NCBI GenBank assembly: GCA_000320605.2
Contig: KB445792.1
Location: forward strand, 1,741,581 to 1,805,580
DNA: 64,000 nucleotides
Reading direction: 5' to 3'
Source of the DNA: Gelatoporia subvermispora B
Lineage: Eukaryota; Basidiomycota; Agaricomycetes; Polyporales; Gelatoporiaceae
Part shown: positions 1 through 11,036 of the stretch, piece by piece
How the letters are laid out: each line of letters starts with the position of its first letter
Position numbering within the stretch: position 1 is the first letter of the stretch
Made by a program: the position numbers and the translations under genes
Notes under the pieces: generated by a model
Told to the model about the DNA's origin: nothing
What the model saw: the letters and a program-made list of their open reading frames with translations, nothing else
The model's database searches: none

Positions 1-62
1 CGAGCCTCTCCAGACTTGACGTCGGCATCAAGCTTCTCTTCCAAAGACGTAGATGAGCGCAT
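1..62 (-). CDS. Possible 5' end of a gene running off the left edge
   Basis: An ATG on the minus strand at 62 opens a frame that stays free of stops to the window edge, about 20 codons beginning MRSSTSLEEKLDADVKSGEA. The short peptide is polar and resembles an N-terminal lead, and a gene diverging from the RING gene at 540 would fit the spacing. No domain is visible and the stretch is too short to prove coding, so this is only a candidate for the first exon of a divergent gene. Confidence 0.3.
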   Translation of the reverse strand, partial: MRSSTSLEEKLDADVKSGEA

Positions 63-539
63 CGTGGTTGTGGGTGGTCCGCGAGATCTGAGGAGTCTTT
101 AAGGTGCCCGGCAGAACGAGGAGCGGCGCAGAGTGTAGCGGGAAGACATTCCCCCCTCCGCCCGCTTTTGAAGCGACTCCATGTGTCGGGCCATTCAAGG
201 AGAAACAATGGTCATGGTCACAGGATGAAAGACGTCTTCGACAAGCTCACACGGGCCGGCTCGCTGCAGGAAGACGCCTCCAGCCACCAGCGCGTTCCCG
301 CGCCGGCGACACGGCGCGATCGCCCGGCGGGATCACACGTGACCAACGCGAACGTTGTTTACTCGTGTCGCAGACGCCGGCGCGTCTCGGGCCCGCTGCA
401 GCCGCCTCCAAAAGCTTCGCATATACTCACTCGTCCGCCGGCTTTGGTCCGCTCTCCCACCTGGACAGTCTAACCCTGCGCGCTGCGCGCCACGGGTATT
501 CTTCTTGCACACTTCGTCTACCGACCCGGGAGGAGAAGG
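63..539. other. Intergenic, 5' region of the RING gene
   Basis: About 480 bases upstream of the RING-finger gene. GC-rich frames are open on both strands here but none has a recognisable protein or splice signals. It most likely holds the promoter and 5' leader of the gene at 540, and perhaps the promoter of the candidate minus-strand gene at the left edge. Confidence 0.4.
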
Positions 540-1403
540 ATGGACGCGGAGGAGGGCGAGGTGCCCCTAACCGCCCCGGAGCGCATGGGCCTCGCGATCT
601 CGCGCTTGCCCATACTCAAGGAGCACGAGATCCCCTTGGATGATTCGTGCCCTATTTGCTTGAACCCGTTCTCGCACATCCTGGAGGGGAAGGTCCAGAA
701 CGATAGCACGCTTGTGGGGCTCGCCCCGAAGCATCTGGTGCTTACGGGCATAACCAAGCTCGAGGGCTGTGGGCACTTTTTTTGTCGCGTCGAGTGGGTA
801 CCCCAACTTCCATGCGCAAATCCAGCTAATACTCGTTTACTAGCCTGATAGATTGGATATTGAGCAGGGTGTGTGCCCTCGGCACTGTTTTGTGTTATTG
901 GGACTTACGCGACTTGTTAGCACGGGACATGCCCCGCATGTCGGCACATGTTCTGCAACCTCGGCACGCTCTCCGACTCCGACGCAGAGTCGATCCCCGA
1001 TGGCGACTACGTCCCTGGTGATGATGAGGATGAAGACGAGGACGACGGATTCATGGACACCGACGGGTTCACCGACGCGGATGACTGGGACTTCGAGGTC
1101 GACGAGATGGATGTCACATCCGAGGTTAGCGTCTTCGACGGAGTTCGCTACGAGGACGAGCTATGGCCGGTATCGGAGGGTGAGGACGAAAACATGGGCC
1201 TGAGCGACGGGACAGGGTCCGAGGGCGTTGTGGAGAGTGATTCGCCCGTGAGCGGTGATGAGGAGCCCGCGCATATAGACGGTCAGTCGCCCTATATGCG
1301 CCTCCAGCTCTCTGAATCTGACTTCAAGCACTTGGCAGGCGCTCGTGTAGCTACCTACGACACCCCGCATGCAAGTTCGAGCACAGAAGAGCCGAAACCA
1401 TAG
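540..1403 (+). CDS. RING-finger protein with acidic tail, putative E3 ubiquitin ligase
   Basis: The gene has three exons: 540-793, 844-868 and 921-1403. Exon 1 carries the first zinc ligands (C-P-I-C) and, after a long spacer, C-G-H-F-F-C. A 25-nt microexon encodes LIDWILSR, and exon 3 opens with HGTCPACRHMFC, completing a RING zinc finger. Splicing at these sites restores the usual W-x(n)-C-P-x-C order of RING domains, which supports the model. The remaining C-terminal part is strongly acidic (runs of D and E around 1010-1100) and looks disordered. RING proteins bring an E2-ubiquitin enzyme to a substrate; no substrate-binding domain is visible, so the target is unknown. The ATG at 540 is the first one in frame with the RING and is preceded by an A/G-rich context. 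Similar short RING proteins with a D/E-rich tail appear in other basidiomycetes, from general memory only. Confidence 0.75.
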
Positions 1404-1511
1404 GTCGGGTGTCCAGGATGTCTCTTGAGTTGTGTACGCTTTTTGGTCGGTTTGTCACATCTACATTGTATCCCCAGCGTGTCTATCCCTATGTATGCTA
1501 CTCTACACTAT

Positions 1512-3178
1512 CTATTGACTCCTAATGTCGGCGAGTATGCCGTCGATTGTAGCACCCTCGCGCGAGTCTTTCCAAACTCCAGTGAATTTACCGCTCCATC
1601 GCGGCCCCTTCCCTCCGCCCTTCACACCCAACTTGCTCTTCAGTCCCTCGCCCACCGCCTTCACCTTCTGCTCGTCTGAGCCAAATATCAAGACTACGCT
1701 CGTACTCGAGGTGGTCTGCGAGGAAGGGGAGGACGACAGAACAACCAGGAACGACGGCGCCGGCGACACGGCAGCGAACTCGTTCGCAAAGGCCGACGAG
1801 ATCGCCGAGAGGAACGCGAGCGCGTTCGCAGAGTCGTCCGTGCGGTGCCGATGCAGGACGCCGTCGTCCCGGACCGCTGCAGCGAGCTCGCATGCGACGA
1901 CGCGCGCGAGCTCGGCCTCGACGTCGTCGACGCGCTTCGCGAGGCGCTTGCGCTCGTCGACAACCTGCTCGACGCGCTCGGGCACGCCGGGCGCGCCGCA
2001 GCTGAGCGTGCCGGCCGCGGCTGTGAGGAGCCCGTGCGTCGTGGAGATGTAGGCGAGCAGCCGCGGGCCCGCGAGGAAGGAGAGCCGCGCGGAGGTCGTG
2101 CTTGCGCGCGCGACGGAGTCGGTTTGGGGGATGATGAAGAGCTGCAGGTTGTGGATGGTGGGGAAGTGCGTGCCGCAGCATCTGGGAGGTGAGGTGGGTA
2201 TCCAAGAAGGAATGACGGGGGAAGGGGGTGCTTACAGGCTGCGGTCGACCCCGTCGATGACGACCGTGCGCTTCACACCCCCGGTGTAGTCTACTGGAGG
2301 GCCCTTCTCTGCGCCGCGCCCTTGGGCGATCTTCGCCTCCATGATCTTGTCGCGGTCGAACTCCTCCACCTCGACGTGCACGCTGCGGCCCTCGAAGACG
2401 AGAGCGTTTGCGGTGTCCTGAGCAAACGCGATCTCCTCCGCGGTCATGCTGCGGGGTATCTCGACGTAGGCCGGGTTCGGCCATGTACTCAGCGACCATG
2501 AAAGCGTGGGCAGGTTCAGACGCGTCTCGAGGATGGCCGAGAGCAGATGCTGGGACGTGTGCATACATGACTGGGCGCAAATTGTTAGGAGTGTGTGCCC
2601 GGACGAACACAGCGCGCACGTACATGGTCTAGCCGTTTCTGGTATCCTTCCTCGCCCAGCGACGCCACGACCTGTGCGCCCGGGTGGAACGCAAGCTGTG
2701 CGGCCTCGACCTCTTCCTTGGGCACGGGGACGTAGTGTACAGCATGTCCGCCGTGCCTCTTGATCTCGATCACCTTCCAGGGTTTCTTGTCGGGGGTGGT
2801 TAGAAGGCCGACGTCAGAAGGCTGGCCTCCACCCTCCGGGAAGAGCACGGTATCATGGAGGATCACTTCCAGCAGTGTCTCCGCGGGTGGCGTGGAGGTC
2901 TTGTCTTTCTTGGACTTGCGACCATTCGAGGGCACGGTGGGAGATTGAGATACTGTGCAGCTGATCACAGTCGAGGCAAGCTCACGCAGCAGAGGGTCCC
3001 CTACGCAACACAGGTTAGATGTGTGACCTGAATTCTGGGATGGCTACATACGTTGGCATGCTAGCAATCCCACGGGGACCGGCACCTGCGGGTCGGTCGG
3101 GATGTGCAGAGTCGGAGAGACTACGCGATGGTATGTCGGCGGTGTCACAGGCGGGAGGAGGACAGCGGAGGCGGACAT
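1512..3178 (-). CDS. Alanyl-tRNA editing protein (AlaX/AARSD1-like trans-editing deacylase)
   Basis: A stand-alone relative of the editing domain of alanyl-tRNA synthetase, which hydrolyses Ser-tRNA(Ala) or Gly-tRNA(Ala) in the cytosol. Exon 1 (3178-3052) begins MSASAVLLPPVTPP and leads through LLACQRDPLLREL into exon 2 (3000-2624) with the family motif LFPEGGGQPSD. The next exon carries the zinc-binding H-x3-H (MHTSQHLLSA), and after another intron C-x3-H (CCGTHFP), the second half of the site. The C-terminal half has a coiled stretch (VEQVVDERKRLAKRVDDVEAEL) and ends in a DHHA1-like region rich in G and K before ADIRSQ. There is no aminoacylation core, so this is not the synthetase. All four zinc ligands are present and the splice sites are canonical (for example GTATGT at 3051). 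The start at 3178 is the only ATG that gives the conserved N-terminus. Confidence 0.85.
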
Positions 3179-4253
3179 GTTTTGGCAGAGCAGCAGCGGT
3201 CTATCGTTTCTTTATCAGCTGTCATGCAGGTATAAAAAATGACTCGGAGCATGCTGATCAAGCCCGAAAGCCACCCCGACGTGTGTTACGAGTAGCACAA
3301 CAGATGCATAGTTTGCTCGATCTTCTGGTTTCGCTTGAGAGACACATACTGGCACGAAAAGCGTTCAGCCGCTAAGACACAGGAGTTTGCACCAGTGATG
3401 TGCAATGGACTGACGGCACCGCGGGTCGAGGCGTGAGAACTCCTCCTCAACGAAACTTATCAACCGATCTATTAGCAGGCATCGTACAGGCTCATGCGAA
3501 TCCCAGAAATCTGACCGCTCTTAACTTACGAGACTAATAGATGTATCTCCTTCCAGATGTCTGCCGAGTTTGGGGGTCCGCGGTCAAGCACATCACTGGT
3601 TTGCACGACTCGAAATCATCCAAACTCAAGTCGCTGGCCTTCGCTGGCCTGCTGCTGGGCTGGGCCGATGTGATGAGCTCCGACACAGTCCGACCTGAGC
3701 CGGACCGCGTGGACCGGCTAGCGCCCATCAAAAGTGCGGGGGTGTGTGGCGCCCCACGATTTGGGCGGCTCTGATGTTCTTCCGTCCTCGCGTTCTGTCC
3801 GAATGATTTGCTGCAGGCGCCCTCGAGAAAAGCTCCCAGCTGCATCTACAGCGCAGTATTCATACGAGCAGGCAGCTTCACGTCTGGGGTGACGATCGCA
3901 AGGTGCTCCGGAAAAGCGAGTCCGCGTTCGGTACGGCTTTCACCCGTGCAGGTCGTCGCCCCCACACCACTCAGTGCTCACCAGCTAGCGGATCAACGAA
4001 CAACACGGAATTTGACCGCGCCAAGGAATGCAGAAACACAACGGCGCGAATGCTACGCGCTGTTCCTGGCTAGAAATGGGATAATTCCTACCGCCCCCGC
4101 GTCACTCCTGTGAGCCCAGGCGGGGCCCCATTTCTCCCCGGATCCGGCTCATCCTCGCGAGTATTTCTACACTTCCTCGCGGCCCTGTCCCCGGCGCGCA
4201 CCCTCCTTCTCCCCACCTCTCTCGCGCCGCTCGTCTTCACGAACACGACCATC
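3179..4253. other. Gene-free stretch between divergent genes
   Basis: About 1.1 kb between the divergently transcribed editing-protein and permease genes. Short frames occur on both strands but they show no domain, no consistent splice sites and no conserved-looking start. I read it as promoter and leader sequence for both neighbours. Confidence 0.4.
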
Positions 4254-6152
4254 ATGTCCGCCTCCGTCTCGGTTGCCGAGAAGAAAGACATTGAGTACGC
4301 TGATGACAAGCTCGAGGCCAATGTCGACAATGTCGACGAGGAGTTCGGTGGTCACGAAGCGCGCAAACAGCTGGAGAAGAAGCTCCTCCGCAAGCTCGAC
4401 CTGCGCATGTCCATCCTCATTGTAATCTACATCCTCAACTATGTGCGTTTTTCCTTGCGATCGGCGTTGAAAATATTGACTTAAGATCGGATCCCTTACA
4501 GATCGACCGCAATAATGCATCGTGAGTTTGTATCGGACTCATGGGCGTGCCTCATATTCACGCTTCTCATCAGAGCTGCGAGATTACGCGGGTTCGAGTC
4601 GGACCTTCGCCTGGTGGGCCAGGAGTTCAACACGCTTCTGAGTATCCTTTATGTCGGCTATATCCTTATGCAAATCCCTTCGTAAGTCATACAGCATGCT
4701 GCGCGTCGGCTTCCCCTTAATTTGGTCCGCAGGAACATGCTCTTGAATCGTATCGGTCGTCCATCACTGTATCTTCCCTGCTGTATGATTATCTGGGGCA
4801 CAATCTCCATCCTGACTGGTATCACTACCAAGTGAGGTCAACTTCGGCATAACTCGAACGGATGTACTCATCGATTTATTTCCTATAGCTTTGTTGGTGC
4901 CTTGTTGACTCGTTTCTTCTTGGGCTTCGTCGAAGCAGCATTCTTCCCCGGTTCGCTCTTCCTGCTCTCGAAGTGGTACAAGCGCTCGGAGTTGGGTGTA
5001 CGAACGGCGCTGCTCTCTTGCGGTAGTTTGATCAGCAATGCGTTCGGTTCCCTGATCGCGTCTGGTATCCTCGACGGCATGCAAGGAAAACTCGGCCACT
5101 CCGCGTGGAGGTACGCCGCCCCTCCCCCGTCCACTAACTCGCATATCTGACCACGATACAATTCCGCAGATGGCTCTTCTACATCGAGGGCTCGCTCACC
5201 GTCTTTGCCGCGATCTGCGCCATCTTCATCCTGCCCGACTTCCCCGCGACATCGCACACGTGGCTGAGCCCGCTCGAGGCGCGGCTCGCGGAGAAGCGCA
5301 TGGAGGAGGATGTTGGCGTCGGCGACGAGGCGCAGACGGAGGCGGGCGGCGCGGTGCACGGGCTCGTCCTCGCGGTCAGTGACTGGAAGGTCTGGTGGCT
5401 CGCGCTCGCGCTCACGAGCATGGTCGTCTCGCTCTCGTTCAATGCGTTCTTCCCGACACTCAGTGCGACAATGGGATTCTCGACGACTGTTACCCTCCTC
5501 CTGTGCGCGCCGCCATGGGCTTTCGCTACGATTGTCGCGTTCTGCGTGACGAGGTGTGTCCCGCTTTTTTGATGCAGAGATTGGGGCTGACGACAGTGTA
5601 GGAACTCGGATCGTGTCGGTGACCGTTTCAACCACATTGCGATCTCGCTGTTTGGCGGTATAATCGGTTTCATCATCGCTGTATCGACGATGAACACGGC
5701 GGCGCGTTACGTCTCTCTGTGAGTATCATTTTATGCCTGGCCGACGAAGTAGCGGCTGATACCTCTTGAAAAGCTTCCTGATGGCGCAGTCATACGCTGC
5801 CTTCATCACGTTCCTCGCATGGGTGAGCAACTCCATCCCGCGGCCACCGTCGAAGCGCGCTGTCGCCATCGCATGCATCAATGCGTTCTCGCAGCTTGGG
5901 AACGTCGCTGGATCGTACGTGTCTTGCTGTTCTTCGCTTTTGCACGATAATGCTGACCGGGGCTGCAGTTATGTGTGGCCGACGGCCTGGGGCCCGTCCT
6001 ACCGCAACTCGTACGCCATTTGCATCGCGACAAACGGGCTCTGCATCGTCATGTGCTACATCTTCAAGAAGCACCTGGAGCATCTGAACAAGCAGCTGGA
6101 GGAGAAGGAGAACGAGGAGGGCAAGCCGAAGGGTTTCCGCTACTTCACATAA
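4254..6152 (+). CDS. MFS permease, allantoate/nicotinate (DAL5/TNA1) family
   Basis: A plasma-membrane proton-coupled importer of the anion:cation symporter group of the major facilitator superfamily. The N-terminal cytosolic part (MSASVSVAEKKDIEYADDK, then an acidic stretch) runs into helix 1 at LDLRMSILIVIYILNY, spliced directly to IDRNNAS, the typical DR-x-N signature. Later exons give LRLVGQEFNTLLSILYVGY, ILMQIPSNMLLNRIG and RFFLGFVEAAFFPGSLFLLS, all normal for this family, followed by a cytosolic loop and a second six-helix half ending in a charged tail (KKHLEHLNKQLEEKENEEG). About eight introns of 50-70 nt interrupt the frame. Length near 500 residues is typical. Substrates of relatives include allantoate, nicotinate, pantothenate, biotin and dipeptides; the sequence does not tell which one applies here. 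The promoter is shared with, or abuts, the divergent editing-protein gene. Confidence 0.85.
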
Positions 6153-6328
6153 GGGTTGTAGCTATCGACTCCTTTGTACGATGTCCCGATGTTTCGATGA
6201 CGTGCATCACGGGAAAAGCCAGATGAACGGCGAGGCAAAAATACCGCAGGGTTGAGAACTCAAGCACCGGCGTGCGCCGTGCAGATCTTCGCGAATCGAG
6301 CTCAGGAGAGGTGGTCCAAAATAGGTGG

Positions 6329-6334
6329 AAAAAA
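6329..6334 (-). terminator. RNA polymerase III terminator of tRNA-iMet
   Basis: Six thymidines on the minus strand start 12 bases after the discriminator base of the initiator tRNA. A run of four or more T residues ends pol III transcription. Confidence 0.75.
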
Positions 6335-6345
6335 TCACAATTGGT

Positions 6346-6439
6346 TAGCAATTCCTAGTTTCGATCTAGGGACTTCAGGGTGTCGCTGCGACCGGGACGA
6401 TCGTATGAGCCCTGCACGCTTCCGCTGCGTCAAATTGCT
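6346..6439 (-). tRNA. Initiator tRNA-Met (CAT) with a 22-nt intron
   Basis: The minus strand folds into a full cloverleaf: acceptor AGCAATT/AATTGCT (6439-6433 with 6353-6347), D-stem ACGC/GCGT, anticodon stem CAGGG/CCCTG with loop C-T-C-A-T-A, and T-stem CCTAG/CTAGG. Anticodon CAT is followed one base later by a 22-nt insertion at 6403-6382, exactly where nuclear tRNA introns sit (after position 37). It is the initiator, not the elongator: position pair A1-T72, three G-C pairs at the base of the anticodon stem, and a T-loop reading ATCGAAA, with A54 and A60 in place of the TTC loop. These are eukaryotic initiator hallmarks. Discriminator base is A (6346). Confidence 0.93.
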
Positions 6440-6749
6440 ATGAAGCAGAGCTCGCGTCTCGTCCAGGACGAGCGTGCACTGCGAGGTAGCAAGGGTTCCG
6501 GGCCAGATCGGGGAGAGATGAGAGGTTGATCGAGGGCGCGAAGAGAGGAAGCGGCGCACCGACGGCACGAGGCGCCGAGGGGACTCGCTGCGACTGATCC
6601 GTCCCGGACAAACCTCGGCGGTCCCGCGAGCGTGCACAGGTGACCGCACCTGACCGAGTACGACCGCCAGCCGCGGTCTTATAAGCACACCATGGAGGAC
6701 CCGAATTCCCTGGCAATCTTTGCAATTGCGACTGATCAGAGAACGTACG
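6440..6749. other. Short intergenic stretch, beta-mannosidase promoter side
   Basis: About 310 bases between the start of the initiator tRNA gene and the beta-mannosidase start. No gene seen. A TATAAG-like motif occurs near 6679-6684, about 70 bases upstream of the ATG at 6750, and may position transcription of that gene. Confidence 0.35.
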
Positions 6750-9700
6750 ATGGCGACAACCAGGCCGCTTCACGAGGGATGGAGCTTCACGCAAGTCGGA
6801 GGAGGCGAGATCGTGGAGGACGGCGAATGGCTCCCTGTGGACAGCTTCCCGACGACGGTGCATGTTGAGCTCTTGGCGCATAAGAAGATACAGGACCCGG
6901 TGAGTCTTTTTTGGATTATGTGGGTTGTGCGCGAGAGCTGGTGCTGATGCGGTCTGTGCAGTTTGTTGGGCTGCGTGAGTGGGACGTGCAGTGTGAGTAG
7001 CGCGTTTGGGTATCCGCGAAAGTAGGCTGATATGTTCGTGCGCAGGGATCGGCGAGGCAGACTGGTCTTTCAAGACGCAGTTCCAAGTCACCGAAAGCGA
7101 GCTTGCCGCGCCGAACGCGGACCTGGTTTTCGACGGTCTGGACACTTTCGCCACCGTCGCGCTCGTGAGTATATGCGTCTACATTCGAAAGGAAATGCCG
7201 TCTCATTGCCACGCCAGAATGAACACCAGATTTTAGAGTGAGCAAATGGCCTTGAGGCTACAAGGTCAGGTGAACTGACCGACCACGCAGGACGGACAAT
7301 CAGTTCGTCGCCCACCGCGTGCCTGCGAAGCAATTCCTACAAGCTGGCTCGAATGACTTAGTTATTACCTTCGCGAGCGCGTTCCGTCGAGTAAGCTATA
7401 GAACAGACGAGGTATGACCACGATGCTGACTTATGACACAAAGGGTCGCGAACTTGAGAAGGAGCACGGTAAGCTCAACCTCTGGAACGGTGACTCAAGC
7501 CGTCTCCACGTCCGCAAGGCGCAGTACAAGTGAGTAGCACGCGCCGCCATCCGCTAGAACCCGTTCTGACGGCAATGCACAAGCTATGGCTGGGACTGGG
7601 GTAAGTCTGCCTTCCCGAAATTCGCAGTCGTACCTCACACTTGACTAGGCCCCGTGCTGATGACCGTCGGGCCCTGGAAACCCATCAGTCTTCACACTTA
7701 CCAAACTCGGATCACCGACGTAGACATCCGAAGCAAAGTGCACGAGAATCTGTCCGCCAACCTAGACGTCGCATTCTCGCTCTCGAGCCGTGATAACCTC
7801 ATCGCGGCGGTGAATCTGAAGGGCCCCGATGGGACGCTGGTGGTCGGCCAGAACAACGTCAAGATCAAAGATGGGCATACTCAGGTCCACTTCAAGCTGT
7901 CTGCCGGCGCATACGAGTTATGGCACCCCGTTGGGTACGGGAAGCAGCCGATATATCACGTGGAAGTGCAACTGGCGACTGAGGTAGGAGCTAGTGACAC
8001 ATAAGCTCTGTTTACGACGTTCGTGAAGTTTCTGACGCGTAAACGCTGAATACAGAAAGGCGAGATACTCGACTCACAGACTCAGAAGATCGCCTTCCGA
8101 CGGGCGCGCATTGTCCAAGATGAGCTGATTGACCAAGAAGGTCGCACTTTCTTGTTTGAAATTAATAACACCAGAATATTCTGTGGAGGTCGGGCTTCTT
8201 TCATTTCGGATCTAGGTAGAAGACCAGATGGTTCTGATGTATTTCTCCACCAGGCTCGAACTGGATCCCAGCTGACTCCTTCCTTACTCGGTTTGTAACT
8301 CTCGTGCTAGACGCACAGACAATGCTCACAGGAGAACTCGACAGGATGACCCCCGAACGCTACCGAAGCTGGCTGCAGCTCTTGGTAGAGGGAAATCAGA
8401 ACATGATTCGTGTGTGGGGAGGCGGCGTCTACGAAGACGACGCCTTCTATGACATTTGTGACGGTGAGTCCATTGAGTATCCGGCTACCGTGCGACGCAC
8501 CCATTCCCACCTCAAGAGCTCGGGATCTTGGTGTGGCAGGATTTCATGTTCGGATGCGGTCAAGTGCGTCTACCTCCCGCGTTCCTGCGCCTTAGTCATT
8601 GATTCTGATGCAATGCAGTACCCGGCGTACGAATCGTTCACGAAGTCGGTGGAAGTCGAGGCCGAGCAGAACGTCAAGCGCCTCCGACACCACCCCTCCG
8701 TCGTCATCTTCGGTGCGCTGCATTCGCTATTTGCTGAGAGCCATATCATCTGACCGCTCGATGTCAAGCTGGGAATAACGAAGGTTTGTGCGCCGGGCTA
8801 GTGTTTCGACTGCATTGCTAAGACTTTCGCAGACTACCAGTTGGCCGAGTCGTGCAAACTGGACCTCGACTATTCTGATGAGAAGTCCGACTTCCGAAAC
8901 ACAAGCTTCCCGGCGCGCTACATCTACGAGCGGCTTCTTCCCTCCGTGGTCGAGCGGCTATGTGACATCCATTACCACCGCAGCTCTCCATACAGTGGCT
9001 TTGGCAAAGCTACCACGGATCAGAATTATGGAGACTTGCACCAATGTACGCTAAGGCGAAACGCTGCGCTATTAGTCATCATTAATGGTCGTGTGCAGGG
9101 AATGTATGGCACGGTTCACAGGAACCTTGGCACAAGTGGGATAAATTGGCCGGTCGATTCGTCTCCGAATTCGGAATGTGAGAACATACCAACGAGGTTT
9201 CGTCGCGTGTACTGATCGTTCTGCAGGGAAGGATACCCCAACATCCGCACCGTGGACTACTGGCTGGGCGACGACAAAGCAGAGCGCTACCCGCAGTCCA
9301 GGTACGTTTCATTTCGGATGATCAGTTGACTGCAAGATCCGATGGCATTCACTTCAGGACGATGAACAACCACAACAAGGCAGACGGCTTCGAACGCCGG
9401 CTCGAGGCATGTCGCAGCAGCTTTCGCGAAGGTTCGACAATCTGATCACCCGGACAGCTATACCTCGTCGAGAATTTCAAGCACTCGTTCGACCTGGAGA
9501 GGTGCGTGACTTGCCACCCGCGAAACTCTCACAGGAAGCATACTGAGTGCGCGCGTGCAGCTACGTGTACTACACGCAGATCATGCAGGCCGAGACGCTG
9601 GCGTCGGCCTACCGTCTGTGGCGGCGCAACTGGAAGGGCCCGGGCAGAGAATATACCGCCGGCGCGCTCGTCTGGCAGGTGCGTGCGCGGCGTTGCTGTC

Positions 9701-10491
9701 TCGTCGACGTGCCTGCTCACGGGGCGCGATCAGATAAACGACTGCTGGCCGGTGACATCATGGGCCATCGTCGACTACTTCCTGCGCCCCAAGCCCGCGT
9801 ACTTCGCGATCAAGCGCGAGCTGCGGCCGTACACGGTGGGCATGGCGCGCGGCGAGCGCACGGTGTTCGCGGACGAGCGCAGCGCCGCGTTCTTCACGAT
9901 CGAGAGCACGCTCGAGATCTGGGGCGCGAACAGCACGCTCGCGCCCAAGGCCGCGACGCTCGAGGTCGCCGCGTTCGACCTGCACTCGGAGTGGACGGAG
10001 AAATGGACGAAGCAGGTCACGCTCGCGCCAAACGCGAGCACGGAGCTCTACGCGGGCGCGCTTCCCGGGCAGCCGCCGCGCACGAAGCTCAGCGAGGTGC
10101 CCAAGGCGATCATCGTCTCCGCGCGGCTGCTCGACGAGGGCGGCGCCGTGCTCGGTAGGTACTCCAACTGGTAAGTCATTGCTCGTTTCGCTCGCAGGCG
10201 CCGCGGAGGCTGAGCAAACTGAACCCGCCCAGGCCTGAACCGTTCAAGTACATCGATTTCCCGGCGCTGGCGGAGCTTGGCCTCACTATAGTCGTAAAGC
10301 CCGATGGCGAGTCGGTGGAGCTGTCATCCAAGAAGCCCATCAAGGGCATCGTGCTCGACGTCGAGGGCGAGGACGTGCGCTGGAGTGACCAGGCGATTGA
10401 CCTCGTGCCAGATGACCCCCAGATCATCACGGCTGCTGGCCTGAACGGCCGCCTGGTCAAGGCGCGGTTCCTTGGAGATGGTTCTGCTTGA
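6750..10491 (+). CDS. Beta-mannosidase, glycoside hydrolase family 2
   Basis: An exo-acting enzyme that removes terminal beta-mannose from manno-oligosaccharides. The protein starts MATTRPLHEGWSFTQVGGG without a signal peptide, so an intracellular, B-type beta-mannosidase is likely. An N-terminal sugar-binding jelly roll (DPFVGLREWDVQ, IGEADWSFKTQF, LVFDGLDTFATV) is followed by YNYGWDWGP-like splicing near 7580-7650 and by an immunoglobulin-like domain. In the catalytic barrel, IRVWGGGVYEDDAFYDICD is intact. The acid/base glutamate lies in A-G-N-N-E, on a 15-nt microexon at 8769-8783, and the probable nucleophile is the glutamate of VSEFGM, just before the intron near 9180. The C-terminal domain (about 9750-10490) ends in LGDGSA. 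At least fifteen short introns are needed. Length near 850 residues is normal for the family. It would work with secreted mannanases in plant-wall mannan use or in glycan turnover. Confidence 0.88.
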
Positions 10492-11036
10492 GCGTCTGTA
10501 TAGGGAAATGAGGCAGAGAAGGATATCCACGAGCATATGTCACTGTACTAGCCGCGCTATCGACGATTGATGTATCCCAGACGCCCGTCGTCATACCGCC
10601 CGTCATGCCACGATCGTCCGGATAGAGTAAGCATTTATTCGGGATTATGAACCTCCAGGGAGATGATGAGCTACATGTATGCACCCTGGCGTGTCGCCAG
10701 TGCGCGAGCGATCATACAAACTTTACACAGGTGAAGAAAAACATAGGGAACAGGGGGAGTTAGAAAGCAGAAACATATATACAGTCCGGAAACTACAAAA
10801 GAGACAACTTGAACCCAAAGCGGGGGAACGGGGGCTGGCGATATGGGACAATATCGCCGCGATTGGGCAGGTCGGGATTAGGAGGGCGAAGGATGACATG
10901 AATGCAGCGGGCAGTACGGCATGTGAGGTAGACGATGAACGATGCAATGTAATGTGCTGGGTGCCACGGGCAAGTGCGAATGTTCTATGAATCCAATGCA
11001 AGATGCGAAAGGGGAAATTCGAAGTCTATGCATCAA
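10492..11036. other. 3' regions of two convergent genes
   Basis: About 545 bases between the stop codons of beta-mannosidase (plus) and Rheb (minus). No gene seen; the stretch presumably holds both 3' untranslated regions. A-rich runs near 10735-10745 could serve polyadenylation. Confidence 0.4.

Noticed and set aside
1588..2625. Minus-strand frame of 345 codons overlapping the alanyl-tRNA editing gene
   Set aside because: It reads the same DNA in another frame as an arginine/proline-rich chain, while the editing-protein frame has the zinc motifs and correct splice sites.
4585..4610. Box-B-like sequence GGGTTCGAGTC suggesting a tRNA
   Set aside because: No cloverleaf can be formed; the bases encode the permease segment ARLRGFESDLRL.
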